From the NCBI GenBank assembly GCA_023416335.1, contig JAEZHY010000137.1:1-15913 (forward strand): a stretch of DNA of 15,913 nt, in the 5' to 3' direction. The notes beneath the pieces were generated by a model. The model did no database searches and had not been told where the DNA came from. It worked only from the letters and a program-made list of their open reading frames with translations. Positions 1-7,316 of the stretch are shown here, piece after piece. Both the position numbers and the translations under genes were made by a program. Position 1 is the stretch's first letter. Every line of letters starts with the position of its first letter. Source of the stretch: Pseudomonadota bacterium. Lineage in GTDB: Bacteria > Desulfobacterota > Syntrophobacteria > Syntrophobacterales > Syntrophobacteraceae.

Positions 1-1207
1 GGATACGGCTCATGGCGATTCCGCCGAGGAGTTCTCTCTCGATTTCGATACCTTCAACTCCAAGCGAACCGAGGATGCTCATCGCCGTTTCCCCTCCGAT
101 GATTACAAGCGCCATGCGATCTACGCCGAGCACGGGAACGGCTTCCTGAAGAACGGTGAACGCAAGGGAACCGAGGCTGTCCGTAATCTCCAGGTGAGCA
201 GGAGTCCTTTCGTGTCGGGTAAAGGAAATCCTCTCCGGCTGGACCTTCAGAATGGCAAGTCCCCGCGTGAGTGCTTCGACCACCAATTCGCAGAGTCGTC
301 GTCTGGATTGCGCCCTCCCTCGGTCGTCATCGAACAGGAGCGGCGCCGTCAGCTCGATGCAGCCGCAGGCCGTGCTTCTTTGAATTCTTTCCAGCTGCGC
401 ATGCGTTATCCCCGACGCGCTGCCGCTGACAAAGAGGATATTCCGGAAAGGTCCCCTCAGCCCGGGAGTTCGACCTGTTGCACGGTCGGGTGGAGATATC
501 CTCCCGGCAATTTCATCCGCCAGCCCTGCGGAACCGACGAGCAGAGGAGTCTTCTCCATGGCGAAAGCAACGTCGGCAATGTGCCCCAGGTCTTCTGTGC
601 GTACTGCATCGAAGATTATTATCCGCTTCCCTTTTTCCTCTTCCCGCTGAACAGCCTTCCACAGGTTATCGCCCCCCGAGGAAACGTGAGTGAGGTCAAC
701 CCATCCCACCCGATGAAGGGACTGCGCCTGGACGATTTTCCAGACGTGTGATTCCCTGACTGGGCTGACCGCATCGACTGCCATTTCCGTCAGAGCAACC
801 GGCTTTCCGGCTATCATCATTATTCCCCCGACGAGGGTTCTGTCCTGCTGAGGGAAAGATGGCGCGATGAAAGCGGTTTCGATACCGGTTCCCTGCAGAA
901 TCGCGTCTATCTCGTACCCGATGTTTCCCCTGAGAGTGGAATCGATTTTCTTGTAAATGACGGGAAAGAGCCTTTTGTCGTAGGTCCTCATAGTGTCGGT
1001 TACGGACAGGAAGGATTCCTCGGGCCGTATGGCCCGGGAAGCGGTGTTTACGACCAGTACGTCACTTCCCTGGAATTTTGACAGGTCGAGAGCACGGATA
1101 TTCCGGGAGGTAACCAGAGAAGTCCTGAGGCCGCGCTGGGAGAACTGGACGCCGGTATCCGCCCCGCCGGTCAGGTCATCGGAAATTATGAAGCAACGCT
1201 TGAGCAT
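1..1207 (-). CDS. Four-carbon acid sugar kinase (DUF1537/OtnK-like), 3' end outside window
   Basis: Reverse-strand translation from the ATG at 1207 stays open for 402 codons and runs off the left edge. It begins MLKRCFIISDDLTGGADTGV, the DDLTGA-type N-terminus of the four-carbon acid sugar kinase family, which phosphorylates acids such as erythronate or threonate with ATP in the cytoplasm. Other family marks are KKIDSTLRGNIG (about residues 88-99), a GSAGLADE motif and SGSASGITHAQLE in the middle, and a C-terminal nucleotide-site segment IIGGETAMSIL. Family members are usually about 420-470 residues, so only a short tail is missing. The start is forced: an in-frame TGA lies four codons upstream. 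The Shine-Dalgarno is weak. A sigma-54 promoter and an inverted repeat lie upstream, so the gene probably opens a catabolic operon continuing leftward. The exact substrate cannot be told from sequence. Confidence 0.88.
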   Translation of the reverse strand, partial: MLKRCFIISDDLTGGADTGVQFSQRGLRTSLVTSRNIRALDLSKFQGSDVLVVNTASRAIRPEESFLSVTDTMRTYDKRLFPVIYKKIDSTLRGNIGYEIDAILQGTGIETAFIAPSFPQQDRTLVGGIMMIAGKPVALTEMAVDAVSPVRESHVWKIVQAQSLHRVGWVDLTHVSSGGDNLWKAVQREEEKGKRIIIFDAVRTEDLGHIADVAFAMEKTPLLVGSAGLADEIAGRISPPDRATGRTPGLRGPFRNILFVSGSASGITHAQLERIQRSTACGCIELTAPLLFDDDRGRAQSRRRLCELVVEALTRGLAILKVQPERISFTRHERTPAHLEITDSLGSLAFTVLQEAVPVLGVDRMALVIIGGETAMSILGSLGVEGIEIERELLGGIAMSRI

Positions 1208-1268
1208 ACTGACTCGTCATTTGGAGTTGATCGACCAGAGTTTAAAACGTGGTGTGATTGTTTTTTGA

Positions 1269-1284
1269 GCAATAGACGTGCCGG
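1269..1284 (-). promoter_or_regulatory. Sigma-54 (-24/-12) promoter for the sugar-acid kinase
   Basis: On the minus strand the sequence CGGCACGTCTATTGC matches the RpoN consensus (TGGCAC-N5-TTGC) with the invariant GG and GC exactly 10 bases apart. Only the first base of the -24 box differs. The expected transcription start is near 1257, about 50 bases before the kinase ATG at 1207. It is a strong pattern match, and the adjacent sigma-54 activator gene makes it credible. Confidence 0.75.
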
Positions 1285-1377
1285 CGGAATTTCTCGACAG
1301 GAGATATTGTGATTTCAGGCTCTTATGAAGGAAAACCGGGAGATGAGAAATGCATGCGAGCGCGAATGGCGCCCGTT

Positions 1378-1416
1378 TATGTTCATAAAGTGAACATATA
1401 TGTCGAATAAGTGAAC
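1378..1416. promoter_or_regulatory. Inverted repeat with an extra half-site; candidate enhancer (UAS) for the sigma-54 promoter
   Basis: TATGTTCA (1378-1385) and TGAACATA (1391-1398) form a perfect 8-bp inverted repeat with a 5-base spacer. A third half-site, TGAAC at 1412-1416, follows in direct orientation 21 bp (two helical turns) from TGAAC at 1391. The array lies about 110-130 bp upstream of the -24/-12 promoter, the usual distance for a sigma-54 activator binding site. Binding by the regulator encoded at 2344-4254 is inferred. Confidence 0.6.
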
Positions 1417-1430
1417 GTAGCTTGCAAACG

Positions 1431-1494
1431 GTAGGGTGGGGGAGCGGAGCGGGGTAAGGCTTTATCGTGCCCACCGTCCGGCATGGCGGGACGG
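1431..1494. repeat. REP-like palindromic element
   Basis: GTAGGGTGGG starts the element. GGTGGG (1435-1440) pairs perfectly with CCCACC (1470-1475), and CCGTCC (1474-1479) pairs with GGACGG (1489-1494). A related core, GGAGCGGAGCGG, recurs in opposite orientation at 6190-6220. This resembles widespread intergenic GTAGGGTGGG-type repeats. No coding function is supported. Confidence 0.5.
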
Positions 1495-1698
1495 GGTTCC
1501 CAAGGCGGACCTCATATGCGTCAACTTAAGCGAACCGAGGTGTTTCTGCGCGCTGAAAGCGCTAAATAATTTCAGCCCGGGGTCAGCGGAGCGCCACCCC
1601 GGGAGACGGGCGCGCGCGCCGATCATATTTACCCTGAGGAGGGTTAAACAGAGGGTGTTTCTGTTAAGTTGATGCCAATGAGGAGGACCTTGGGAACC
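1495..1698. repeat. 204-bp element bounded by 35-bp imperfect inverted repeats, with two inner hairpins
   Basis: The arms at 1495-1529 and 1664-1698 match at 28 of 35 positions without gaps; each starts GGTTCCCAAGG and ends CAACTTAA. Inside are GCTGAAA/TTTCAGC (1552-1558 and 1570-1576) and a perfect CCCGGGGT/ACCCCGGG stem (1576-1583 and 1596-1603). Size and layout fit a MITE or the joined ends of a lost insertion sequence. No transposase fragment is recognisable here, and the open frames across it look like shadows. Confidence 0.5.
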
Positions 1699-2343
1699 AG
1701 CGGGACGGAGGTGAACGGGGGGATGGCGGCCAGGATCTTGTGAAACTTCAATAGAAGTGAACGGCCAGCGAGGGACCCAGGCAGCAAAAAGACGCTGCCT
1801 GGGCCACCCTCCGCAACTTCCGGTCGGCACGGTCAGGAAACCGTGCCTCAACCCAACGGGGGCTTTCCACTCAAAAGCGAAGTTTCATTCTCGTCCTAAC
1901 CGGGTTTCGTTTCCCGGCGGCCCCACTGGCTCCCGGCTTAAAACTGCCGGGATGAGGGTTGTGGGGCTTGGTCGCAAAATGCCCGCTAAAGAAGCTTTTT
2001 CTCCATTTGGGCAACAGCCCCCGGACCTTGGGAACCAGCGGCGTATTTCCTCAACGCAAGACATTGCCCCCCGATCCGAGGTGCCCACCGCCAGGCCATG
2101 TGGCACGAAGATGGAAAACGTCTTACGGGTGGCCCGGAATTATTTCCGGGTGCGGAGCACAAGAGGCTTGCGATGGAGTCGCCCGGACAGCGGCAAAGCA
2201 CGCACTCGAAACCATCAGGCCTACCGGGGCGGGGGTGTGGGGGCCGCCGGTCCCCACGCTATTTGGATCCTTCTCGAACGCAACTCCGTATAACCCGGCT
2301 GCCGCTTTCTATGTTTTCAGAATACCTGTTCTCTGATTACGGC
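1699..2343. other. Gene-free stretch with many strong hairpins
   Basis: No convincing protein is encoded here although both strands have open frames. It holds short perfect stems: CCCAGGCAGC/GCTGCCTGGG (1776-1803), GGCACGGT/ACCGTGCC (1826-1847), CCGGG/CCCGG (1900-1917), CCCGGC/GCCGGG (1932-1951), CCCGGAA/TTCCGGG (2133-2150) and GTGGGG/CCCCAC (2237-2257). GGACCTTGGGAACCAGCG occurs at 1685-1702 and again at 2023-2040. It could be a cluster of palindromic repeats, mobile-element debris or a structured RNA; the sequence alone does not decide. Confidence 0.5.
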
Positions 2344-4254
2344 CTAATGCGTCCGCGTTTTCTTCCAGAGAGTCGTCCGGCTTATGCCGAGAAATCTGGC
2401 AAGTTCGCTCTTGTTCATCTGTGAGCTTTCGGACAGCTTCCTTATCCAGGAAAGTTCCAGCTCACGGAGGGTCAGGTTTTCTTCGTCCGGATCTCCGATC
2501 GGAGCCTCGGCTGCACCGCTTCCGACGGGCAGTTCCTCCCGTATCCATTCGCGGACTTCTTCGACTGCCTGAGTGAACCCGCAGGTCATGGCGGACAGCC
2601 TTTCCACGAGGTTTTTCAGCTCACGGATGTTGCCCGGCCATTTGTACTCACACAAAAGCGTTTCGACTTCTTTGGTGACGATGCCGGCTATATCGCATTT
2701 CGGGTTCATCCTGAGGACGAAATGATTGAAGAGCACGATTACGTCCCGGCCTCTCTGCCTGAGAGGCGGGACCCGGAACTGCAGCACGTTCAGCCGGTAG
2801 AAAAGATCGGCCCTGTAACGCTTTTCGTTCACCTCTTCGGCAATGTCCCGGTTTGTCGTCGCAATGATCCGTACATCTACCGGGATGACCCGGCCGTCGC
2901 CTATCGGCTGAATCTGGCGCTCTTCGATAACCCGCAGCAGCCGGCTCTGCAGGTTGAGCGGCAGTTCACCGATTTCATCGAGCAGGAGCGTGCCTCCGTG
3001 GGCCAGTTCGAAGAGGCCCTTTTTGCCTTCGTTCCGGGCACCCGTAAACGCGCCGGGCGCGTAGCCGAAGAGTTCGCTCTCCAGGAGTGATTCCGGAAGG
3101 GTTGCGCAGTTTATGGCTACGAAAGGACGATCCGGACCGAACCTTGCGTTATGGATGCTCTGCGCGATCATTTCCTTGCCCGTGCCGGTCTCCCCCAGGA
3201 TGAGAACGGTGGACGACGAGGAGGAAAACCTTTCGGCCCGCTTCATGACTCTTAGGATGCTCTCATCTTCACTGACGATATCCGAAAAGGTGTACCGGGC
3301 CAGATGCCCTTTCAAATAGAGTTCCGATCGGACTTTTCTCTCGGCCTGCTGCAGCTTGGAGATGTTTTTGCCGACGATCAGCGTCCCCATCCTCTCCCCT
3401 TTTGCCTCGATCGGTATATAGTCGAGCAAAACGGGTTTTCCTCGGACATGGGCAAGGTGGTTCCGGCGCGGAATCAACCGTTTTTTGATCTCTTTCAGGG
3501 GTTCCAGCGGATAGAGATGCAGCGGCTGTTCTTTTACCTGCCGCTCGTCTTTTCTGAAAACCCGCAGAGCTGCCGGGTTGCACGCCTGGATCCTGTCTTC
3601 GGCGTCCAGGAGGACTATCTGGTCATCAACGGAATCGAGCACCGCTTTGAGTTGGTTGAGAGTGCCGAGATATTGGCGGCTCTTGCGCGCTTCGAGTTGG
3701 ACGGCTTCCAGGATTCTGTAGGCCTCACGGAAGGATTCCAGAATAGATTCTTCACCGGATTCAATCAATATGGACTCATAGCCCATCTCACAAGCATGGG
3801 ACACGACCACCTTGTCTCCGATGACGATATTGACACCCTTTTCCGCGGCAGTGCGCAAGGTTCCGCGGACGTCTTCCTCACTCCGGATCGCAAGGGTGAT
3901 GAGGTCCAGGCCCAGGATCTCCCCGATTTTCTGGGATCCGAATACGACGTTGCCGAAACCGATGATTCCGATCCGGCTGTTCCGATGCCTGACTTTCTGG
4001 AGGGCCAAAAGGATGTCGTATGCGGTGACCTGTATTTCGACGATCGGGATTTCAAGTGTTTCCCTGAGAAGCCCGGCCGTCCCGCCACGGCTGATAATGA
4101 CCTTCGTGCCCTGCTCCACGAGCGCCCGGGCTTTCTTCAGACCTTCCTGCAGGTCACCCATCTCTATCAAAATCGGCCGGTCGAATACCTCGCAGATTTT
4201 CCGGGCCGTACGGGCCATCCCATCATAAGGAGCACAGAGCGCGACCGCATGCAT
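2344..4254 (-). CDS. Sigma-54-dependent transcriptional activator, PrpR-N/PAS/AAA+/Fis-HTH
   Basis: This 636-residue protein has the full architecture of an RpoN enhancer-binding activator. Residues about 1-190 match the PrpR N-terminal sensor ([23 protein letters not shown]). Residues about 200-300 form a PAS domain. The AAA+ core has Walker A GETGTGKE (354-361), the sigma-54 contact loop GAFTGA (401-406), Walker [13 protein letters not shown] (420-431), RADLFYRLN (about 482-490) and WPGNIREL (539-546). A Fis-type helix-turn-helix lies at about 610-632. The start ATG has GGAGG nine bases upstream. In PrpR the N domain senses 2-methylcitrate, but related regulators next to four-carbon acid sugar kinases probably sense other metabolites. 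The ligand here is unknown. It most likely drives the -24/-12 promoter at 1269-1284 of the downstream kinase gene. Confidence 0.93.
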   Translation of the reverse strand: MHAVALCAPYDGMARTARKICEVFDRPILIEMGDLQEGLKKARALVEQGTKVIISRGGTAGLLRETLEIPIVEIQVTAYDILLALQKVRHRNSRIGIIGFGNVVFGSQKIGEILGLDLITLAIRSEEDVRGTLRTAAEKGVNIVIGDKVVVSHACEMGYESILIESGEESILESFREAYRILEAVQLEARKSRQYLGTLNQLKAVLDSVDDQIVLLDAEDRIQACNPAALRVFRKDERQVKEQPLHLYPLEPLKEIKKRLIPRRNHLAHVRGKPVLLDYIPIEAKGERMGTLIVGKNISKLQQAERKVRSELYLKGHLARYTFSDIVSEDESILRVMKRAERFSSSSSTVLILGETGTGKEMIAQSIHNARFGPDRPFVAINCATLPESLLESELFGYAPGAFTGARNEGKKGLFELAHGGTLLLDEIGELPLNLQSRLLRVIEERQIQPIGDGRVIPVDVRIIATTNRDIAEEVNEKRYRADLFYRLNVLQFRVPPLRQRGRDVIVLFNHFVLRMNPKCDIAGIVTKEVETLLCEYKWPGNIRELKNLVERLSAMTCGFTQAVEEVREWIREELPVGSGAAEAPIGDPDEENLTLRELELSWIRKLSESSQMNKSELARFLGISRTTLWKKTRTH

Positions 4255-4415
4255 CGAAGTAAGCCTCCGGTTTTTTTACGGCTGTCGATCAGTACACGGG
4301 CAGAAATGCACGAAGAAACGCATGGCGCTAACCGGCAGGGCCGATCCAGCCGGCAGCACCGTCGCTCGCATTTATGGAATAATTTTATCACGAGTTTTAG
4401 TTTGAAGGTATTCGG

Positions 4416-4445
4416 ATTATAGGGCAGGAGCCAGCGCTGCAGCAA
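4416..4445 (-). promoter_or_regulatory. Candidate sigma-70 promoter for the sigma-54 activator gene
   Basis: On the minus strand a perfect -10 TATAAT (4416-4421) lies 18 bp from a weak -35 TTGCTG (4440-4445). Transcription would start near 4409, leaving a leader of about 155 bases before the ATG at 4254. The -35 box matches only its first three bases. Confidence 0.4.
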
Positions 4446-4504
4446 TTGCGGGCTGAAACGTAGTGGGACCGCGCTGCTTTTCCAACGTGAGAAGTGCCGA
4501 CGCC

Positions 4505-4538
4505 AAAATCCGGGAGGGATGTAACACTCCCGGATTTT
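4505..4538 (-). terminator. Intrinsic terminator after the RNA-binding protein gene
   Basis: AAAATCCGGGAG (4505-4516) and CTCCCGGATTTT (4527-4538) form a perfect 12-bp stem with a 10-base loop. It lies 38 bases past the stop of the RRM gene. On the minus strand the stem ends in TTTT, as in an intrinsic terminator. Confidence 0.75.
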
Positions 4539-4575
4539 GATCAATCATAGAGTAAAGCGGTATTCGTCGAGGTGT

Positions 4576-5064
4576 TTAGTAGGAGCCTCTGCCGCCGCCG
4601 GATCGGCCGCCCGATCCACCGCGTCCGCGTCCGCCTCCTTTTCTGTCGAAGCCCCCACTGCGTCCGCCCTTCGTATCGTAGATGCTGTTTCCCTTGTCGA
4701 ACGAACCGAAATCACGGTCTCTTCTGCCGCCGCCCGACGAGCCTCCGGAACCGAAACCGGAATTGCTCCGAGGGCTGCTGCCGTAGCCGCCGCCAGTGCG
4801 TTCGGGCCTGGGGCCGCGAGACTCTTTGGGTCTGGCTTCGTTTACTTTAAGGGTAAAACCGTTCAATTCCTTGCCGTTCATCCCGGCTATCGCAGCCTGA
4901 GCCTGTTCCTGATTCGGCATCGTGACAAACGCGAAACCGCGCGACCTGAGCGTAGCCTGGTCGACGATGATCTTCACGGAATCCACCTCGCCGAAAGCCT
5001 CGAATTCCCTCTGCAATTCTTCTTCCGTGGTTTTGAATGAAAGACTACCTACAAAAATGTTCAT
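4576..5064 (-). CDS. RRM-domain RNA-binding protein with RGG-rich tail
   Basis: The 162-residue product starts with one RNA recognition motif: RNP2 IFVGSL (residues 3-8) and RNP1 RGFAFVTM (42-49), both with the aromatic residues that stack on RNA bases. From about residue 85 the chain is a low-complexity Gly/Arg/Ser tail rich in GGR and RGG units. This is the layout of bacterial glycine-rich RNA-binding proteins, which bind single-stranded RNA and are often induced by cold or stress. The start was set at 5064 because AAAGGA lies just upstream of ATGAACATT and the RRM then begins at residue 2; an in-frame ATG 12 codons earlier (5100) has no family support. It appears to be a single-gene unit ending at the 4505-4538 terminator. 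The RNA target is unknown. Confidence 0.9.
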   Translation of the reverse strand: MNIFVGSLSFKTTEEELQREFEAFGEVDSVKIIVDQATLRSRGFAFVTMPNQEQAQAAIAGMNGKELNGFTLKVNEARPKESRGPRPERTGGGYGSSPRSNSGFGSGGSSGGGRRDRDFGSFDKGNSIYDTKGGRSGGFDRKGGGRGRGGSGGRSGGGRGSY

Positions 5065-5349
5065 GTCAGTCCTTTTTTCCTTAGGATTGAATGCCGCCAA
5101 CTAACTAATCCCGATTGATACACACGACCGAATGCTGGAGGGATGGCTCACCGGATAGCCGCTTAAAGGCATTGCTCGATTGGGTAAAGTCTCGATGCAC
5201 AAGGGGTTTGATCTACCTCAGATGCATTCTCTATTTTATCAGCTTGTATGTTAATTCAGTATTGTCACCGAATCAAGTGGATAAAAGGGGAGAATAAACT
5301 TTACAGTCACCCATAAAATATGAGCACGAGATCATCGTGGCCGGCGTGG

Positions 5350-5955
5350 CTAAGAGGAGGATTCGCAGACCAAAAGCATTATGAATTCGGAATTCGGAAA
5401 AGATACGCTGAAAATGGACGCGGGTGCAAGGGTGTCTCCGCAGAGTTCGGCCTCCAGCAATGTTTGTTCGACGAATTCGCGCCTGCCGGACAGAAAGCGC
5501 TCCAGGCCGGCGCGACCGAACACGGCGCCTCTTTGGAGAAGTTCAGGACCGACTTCTTCCGCGACCGTGTTGAAGAGCTTTATCCGCACCATTTCCGTTT
5601 TATCGGGTCCGGAAAGCGGATCTTTGGCGGCATCGGTAACCGAGCGGAGCGCGGCAATAGGGCTGCCCCTCCGGAATATCGCGCCGACAAGTCCCGGCAT
5701 AGCGGCGGAGAGCGCTACCACCGAACCGTCCTTAACGATGGCGGTGGAGAAATCGTCGATCGCCGTACCGTCGAGAAACACCGTCTGGACCCTTGCGTCC
5801 AGGTATTCGCGGGAAAATCCGGCCGAACGGAGAACCTCCTCCAGAGAGGAACCCGTTGCGAAATTCAGAAAAAATCCTTCCTGAAAAAGGGAAAGGAATT
5901 TTGAAACCTGGCCGGCCTTTACTCTGAGGCTGAGTTTTGAAAGTGTGTTGTCCAT
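5350..5955 (-). CDS. Conserved-looking protein of unknown function
   Basis: The predicted 201-residue soluble protein begins MDNTLSKLSLRVKAGQVSKF. I do not recognise the family. The most protein-like stretch is VFLDGTAIDDFSTAIVKDGS followed by VVALSAAMPGLVGAIFRRG (residues about 60-98), which alternates hydrophobic strands and glycine turns and could be a small beta-rich domain. The C-terminal half carries a cysteine in LCGDTL and no membrane segment. The start at 5955 follows a GGGAAAG purine run; a longer frame reaching 6102 adds an Arg-rich segment that looks like untranslated sequence. It lies 332 bases downstream of tyrA on the same strand, so co-transcription with the aromatic operon is possible but unproven. 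No function is assigned. Confidence 0.65.
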   Translation of the reverse strand: MDNTLSKLSLRVKAGQVSKFLSLFQEGFFLNFATGSSLEEVLRSAGFSREYLDARVQTVFLDGTAIDDFSTAIVKDGSVVALSAAMPGLVGAIFRRGSPIAALRSVTDAAKDPLSGPDKTEMVRIKLFNTVAEEVGPELLQRGAVFGRAGLERFLSGRREFVEQTLLEAELCGDTLAPASIFSVSFPNSEFIMLLVCESSS

Positions 5956-6287
5956 TACTTTCCCTTTCCCCCTTGGGATGTTTGTGCCCCGGTTTTGAAG
6001 CAACAGCGCGAGATGGGTGCCAACCCATCGCTTTTCGGAACGCCCGGGATTGATTGGCCGGAGAGGCATAAGTCGGCGCCTGGAAACGCGGGAAAGTCGC
6101 AATACGGAAAAAACGGAAGAAGAAGTCGTATTATTCGACAGTCGCTGAGTTTCCCGGCAACTGAGAGGGGAACGAGCCTCAAAAAACGACGGGTTCCCGC
6201 TCCGCTCCCACCCATCCTACGGCTCTACCCTGGGCTATTCCTATTTAGCGCTTATAGCGCAAAAGACTCGGGGTTTCCGCTCACTGT
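5956..6287. other. Intergenic stretch with repeat fragments
   Basis: No gene is supported here. The segment 6190-6220 is a reverse-orientation relative of the element at 1431-1494, sharing the GGAGCGGAGCGGG core and a GTAGG(A/G)TGGG motif. A short GCGCT/AGCGC palindrome lies near 6248-6260. The 3' side enters a 14-bp tandem repeat that crosses the tyrA stop codon. I see no convincing terminator or promoter. Confidence 0.4.
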
Positions 6288-6305
6288 TCACTGCTCACCG
6301 TTCAC
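6278..6305. repeat. 14-bp tandem repeat overlapping the tyrA stop codon
   Basis: CGCTCACTGTTCAC (6278-6291) is followed directly by TGCTCACCGTTCAC (6292-6305), matching at 12 of 14 positions. The TyrA stop codon (6288-6290) and the last residues VNGEQ are written by this repeat, so the native C-terminus may once have ended differently. Confidence 0.6.
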
Positions 6306-7196
6306 TACCTTGCCATTTGCCAGCCGAACCGAAAAATCGAGGATCTCCGAACTCTCGCGGTATGCGTTTCTGCAAAAGCTTCCCAAGTGCTGGGCGCTTC
6401 TTTCGAAATCCTCCATTATGGCTTCGAGGTCTCCCGTCCGGTAAAACTTCTCGAACGTGTCCAGCCCGTCTCTCAAAGCGGAAAAAATCTCACAGGAATG
6501 AGGATTCATACCCGTTATGGCTGCGTAGAGTTCCGGGTTCTGGGCAAATATCCTTCCCACCAGCGTCATTTCGATTCGATAGCTCGGACTGGTATATTCC
6601 ATCGTCTCGGCGATGTCTATGTCCAGTTTTCTGAAAGCACGCCCGATGATCATGGTCGTGAGGTGAAAAAGGACCTGGATGATGCTCATCATCCTGTCGT
6701 GTTCCTCCGGGCTCGTTTCCTTCACCCTGATGCCGGAAGCCGTCAGGAGCCCCTTCAGCCACTCCCAGTCAACCGGGCCGATACGCATGGGACAGGCCAC
6801 TACGGTTTGACCGGTGAGCCTCGACACGCGTCCTCCGAACATGGGATGCAGTCCCACGACATGCGCCGAAGATTGGAGCATTTCGCGGATCGGGGCCGTT
6901 TTGAGGCTTGTGAGGTCCATTATGAGTTGATCGCGCCTCATGAGGGGAACGAGTTTCCGGATTATTTCGACGGTATCGGGGAGGGGTACTGCAAAGACGA
7001 CGATATCGGATTCCGATACCGCCTCTTCAGGGGTGAGGGGCGTTTCGAGATCGGCAACCCTGACCGGGAACCCGTGTGACTGAAAGAAATTTGAAAAAAG
7101 CCGGCCCATTTCGCCGAGCCCGCCAATTATCGCCACGCCGGATCCGGTATTCCACCGTGGCCGGGTCGCCGTGCCCCTAAAGTCTGGATCGTCCAT
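6288..7196 (-). CDS. tyrA: Prephenate dehydrogenase
   Basis: TyrA oxidatively decarboxylates prephenate to 4-hydroxyphenylpyruvate, the committed step to tyrosine, in the cytoplasm. The 302-residue product has the dinucleotide-binding turn GGLGEMG (residues 25-31), DIVVFAVPL and MDLTSLK of the Rossmann domain, and HPMFGG (117-122) with the substrate-site histidine. A helical dimerisation domain follows, with the EEHDRMMSIIQVLFH motif. No chorismate mutase domain is fused. The start at 7196 follows GAGGAG with good spacing; an in-frame ATG six codons earlier lacks this. It is the second gene after aroF on the same strand, 120 bases downstream, so its expression should share the tyrosine-rich leader control. 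The final residues come from a tandem repeat. Confidence 0.92.
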   Translation of the reverse strand: MDDPDFRGTATRPRWNTGSGVAIIGGLGEMGRLFSNFFQSHGFPVRVADLETPLTPEEAVSESDIVVFAVPLPDTVEIIRKLVPLMRRDQLIMDLTSLKTAPIREMLQSSAHVVGLHPMFGGRVSRLTGQTVVACPMRIGPVDWEWLKGLLTASGIRVKETSPEEHDRMMSIIQVLFHLTTMIIGRAFRKLDIDIAETMEYTSPSYRIEMTLVGRIFAQNPELYAAITGMNPHSCEIFSALRDGLDTFEKFYRTGDLEAIMEDFERSAQHLGSFCRNAYRESSEILDFSVRLANGKVVNGEQ

Positions 7197-7265
7197 TATT
7201 GGTCTCCTCGCCAATTCCTTTCCCCCTCTCTTGCGAGGGAGGCGGGGGGATTGTCTGCCCTTCTT

Positions 7266-7296
7266 TCCTCCTCCGGCACTTCAAGCCGAAGGAGGA
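7266..7296 (-). other. Stem-loop in the aroF-tyrA gap
   Basis: TCCTCC (7266-7271) pairs with GGAGGA (7291-7296), and CGGC (7274-7277) with GCCG (7285-7288), giving an interrupted hairpin just after the aroF stop. No T run follows on the minus strand, so it looks more like an intercistronic or processing stem than a full terminator. Confidence 0.4.
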
Positions 7297-7316
7297 TGAG
7301 AATCCGCTTTATTGTA

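Noticed and set aside
1826..1847. Group II intron domain V
   Set aside because: The stem GGCACGGT/ACCGTGCC lacks the conserved domain V sequence and bulge, and no reverse transcriptase is nearby.
1757..2293. 178-codon plus-strand frame and several overlapping frames in the palindrome-rich region
   Set aside because: Composition is rich in Arg, Pro and Gly with no domain, the frames overlap on both strands, and perfect hairpins run through them. They look like chance frames in GC-rich repeats.
3304..4422. 372-codon plus-strand frame opposite the sigma-54 activator
   Set aside because: It is the antisense shadow of a gene with complete, correctly ordered motifs on the minus strand.
5323..5337. 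Terminator after the unknown-function gene
   Set aside because: The CACGA/TCGTG stem is only 5 bp and no clear T run follows.
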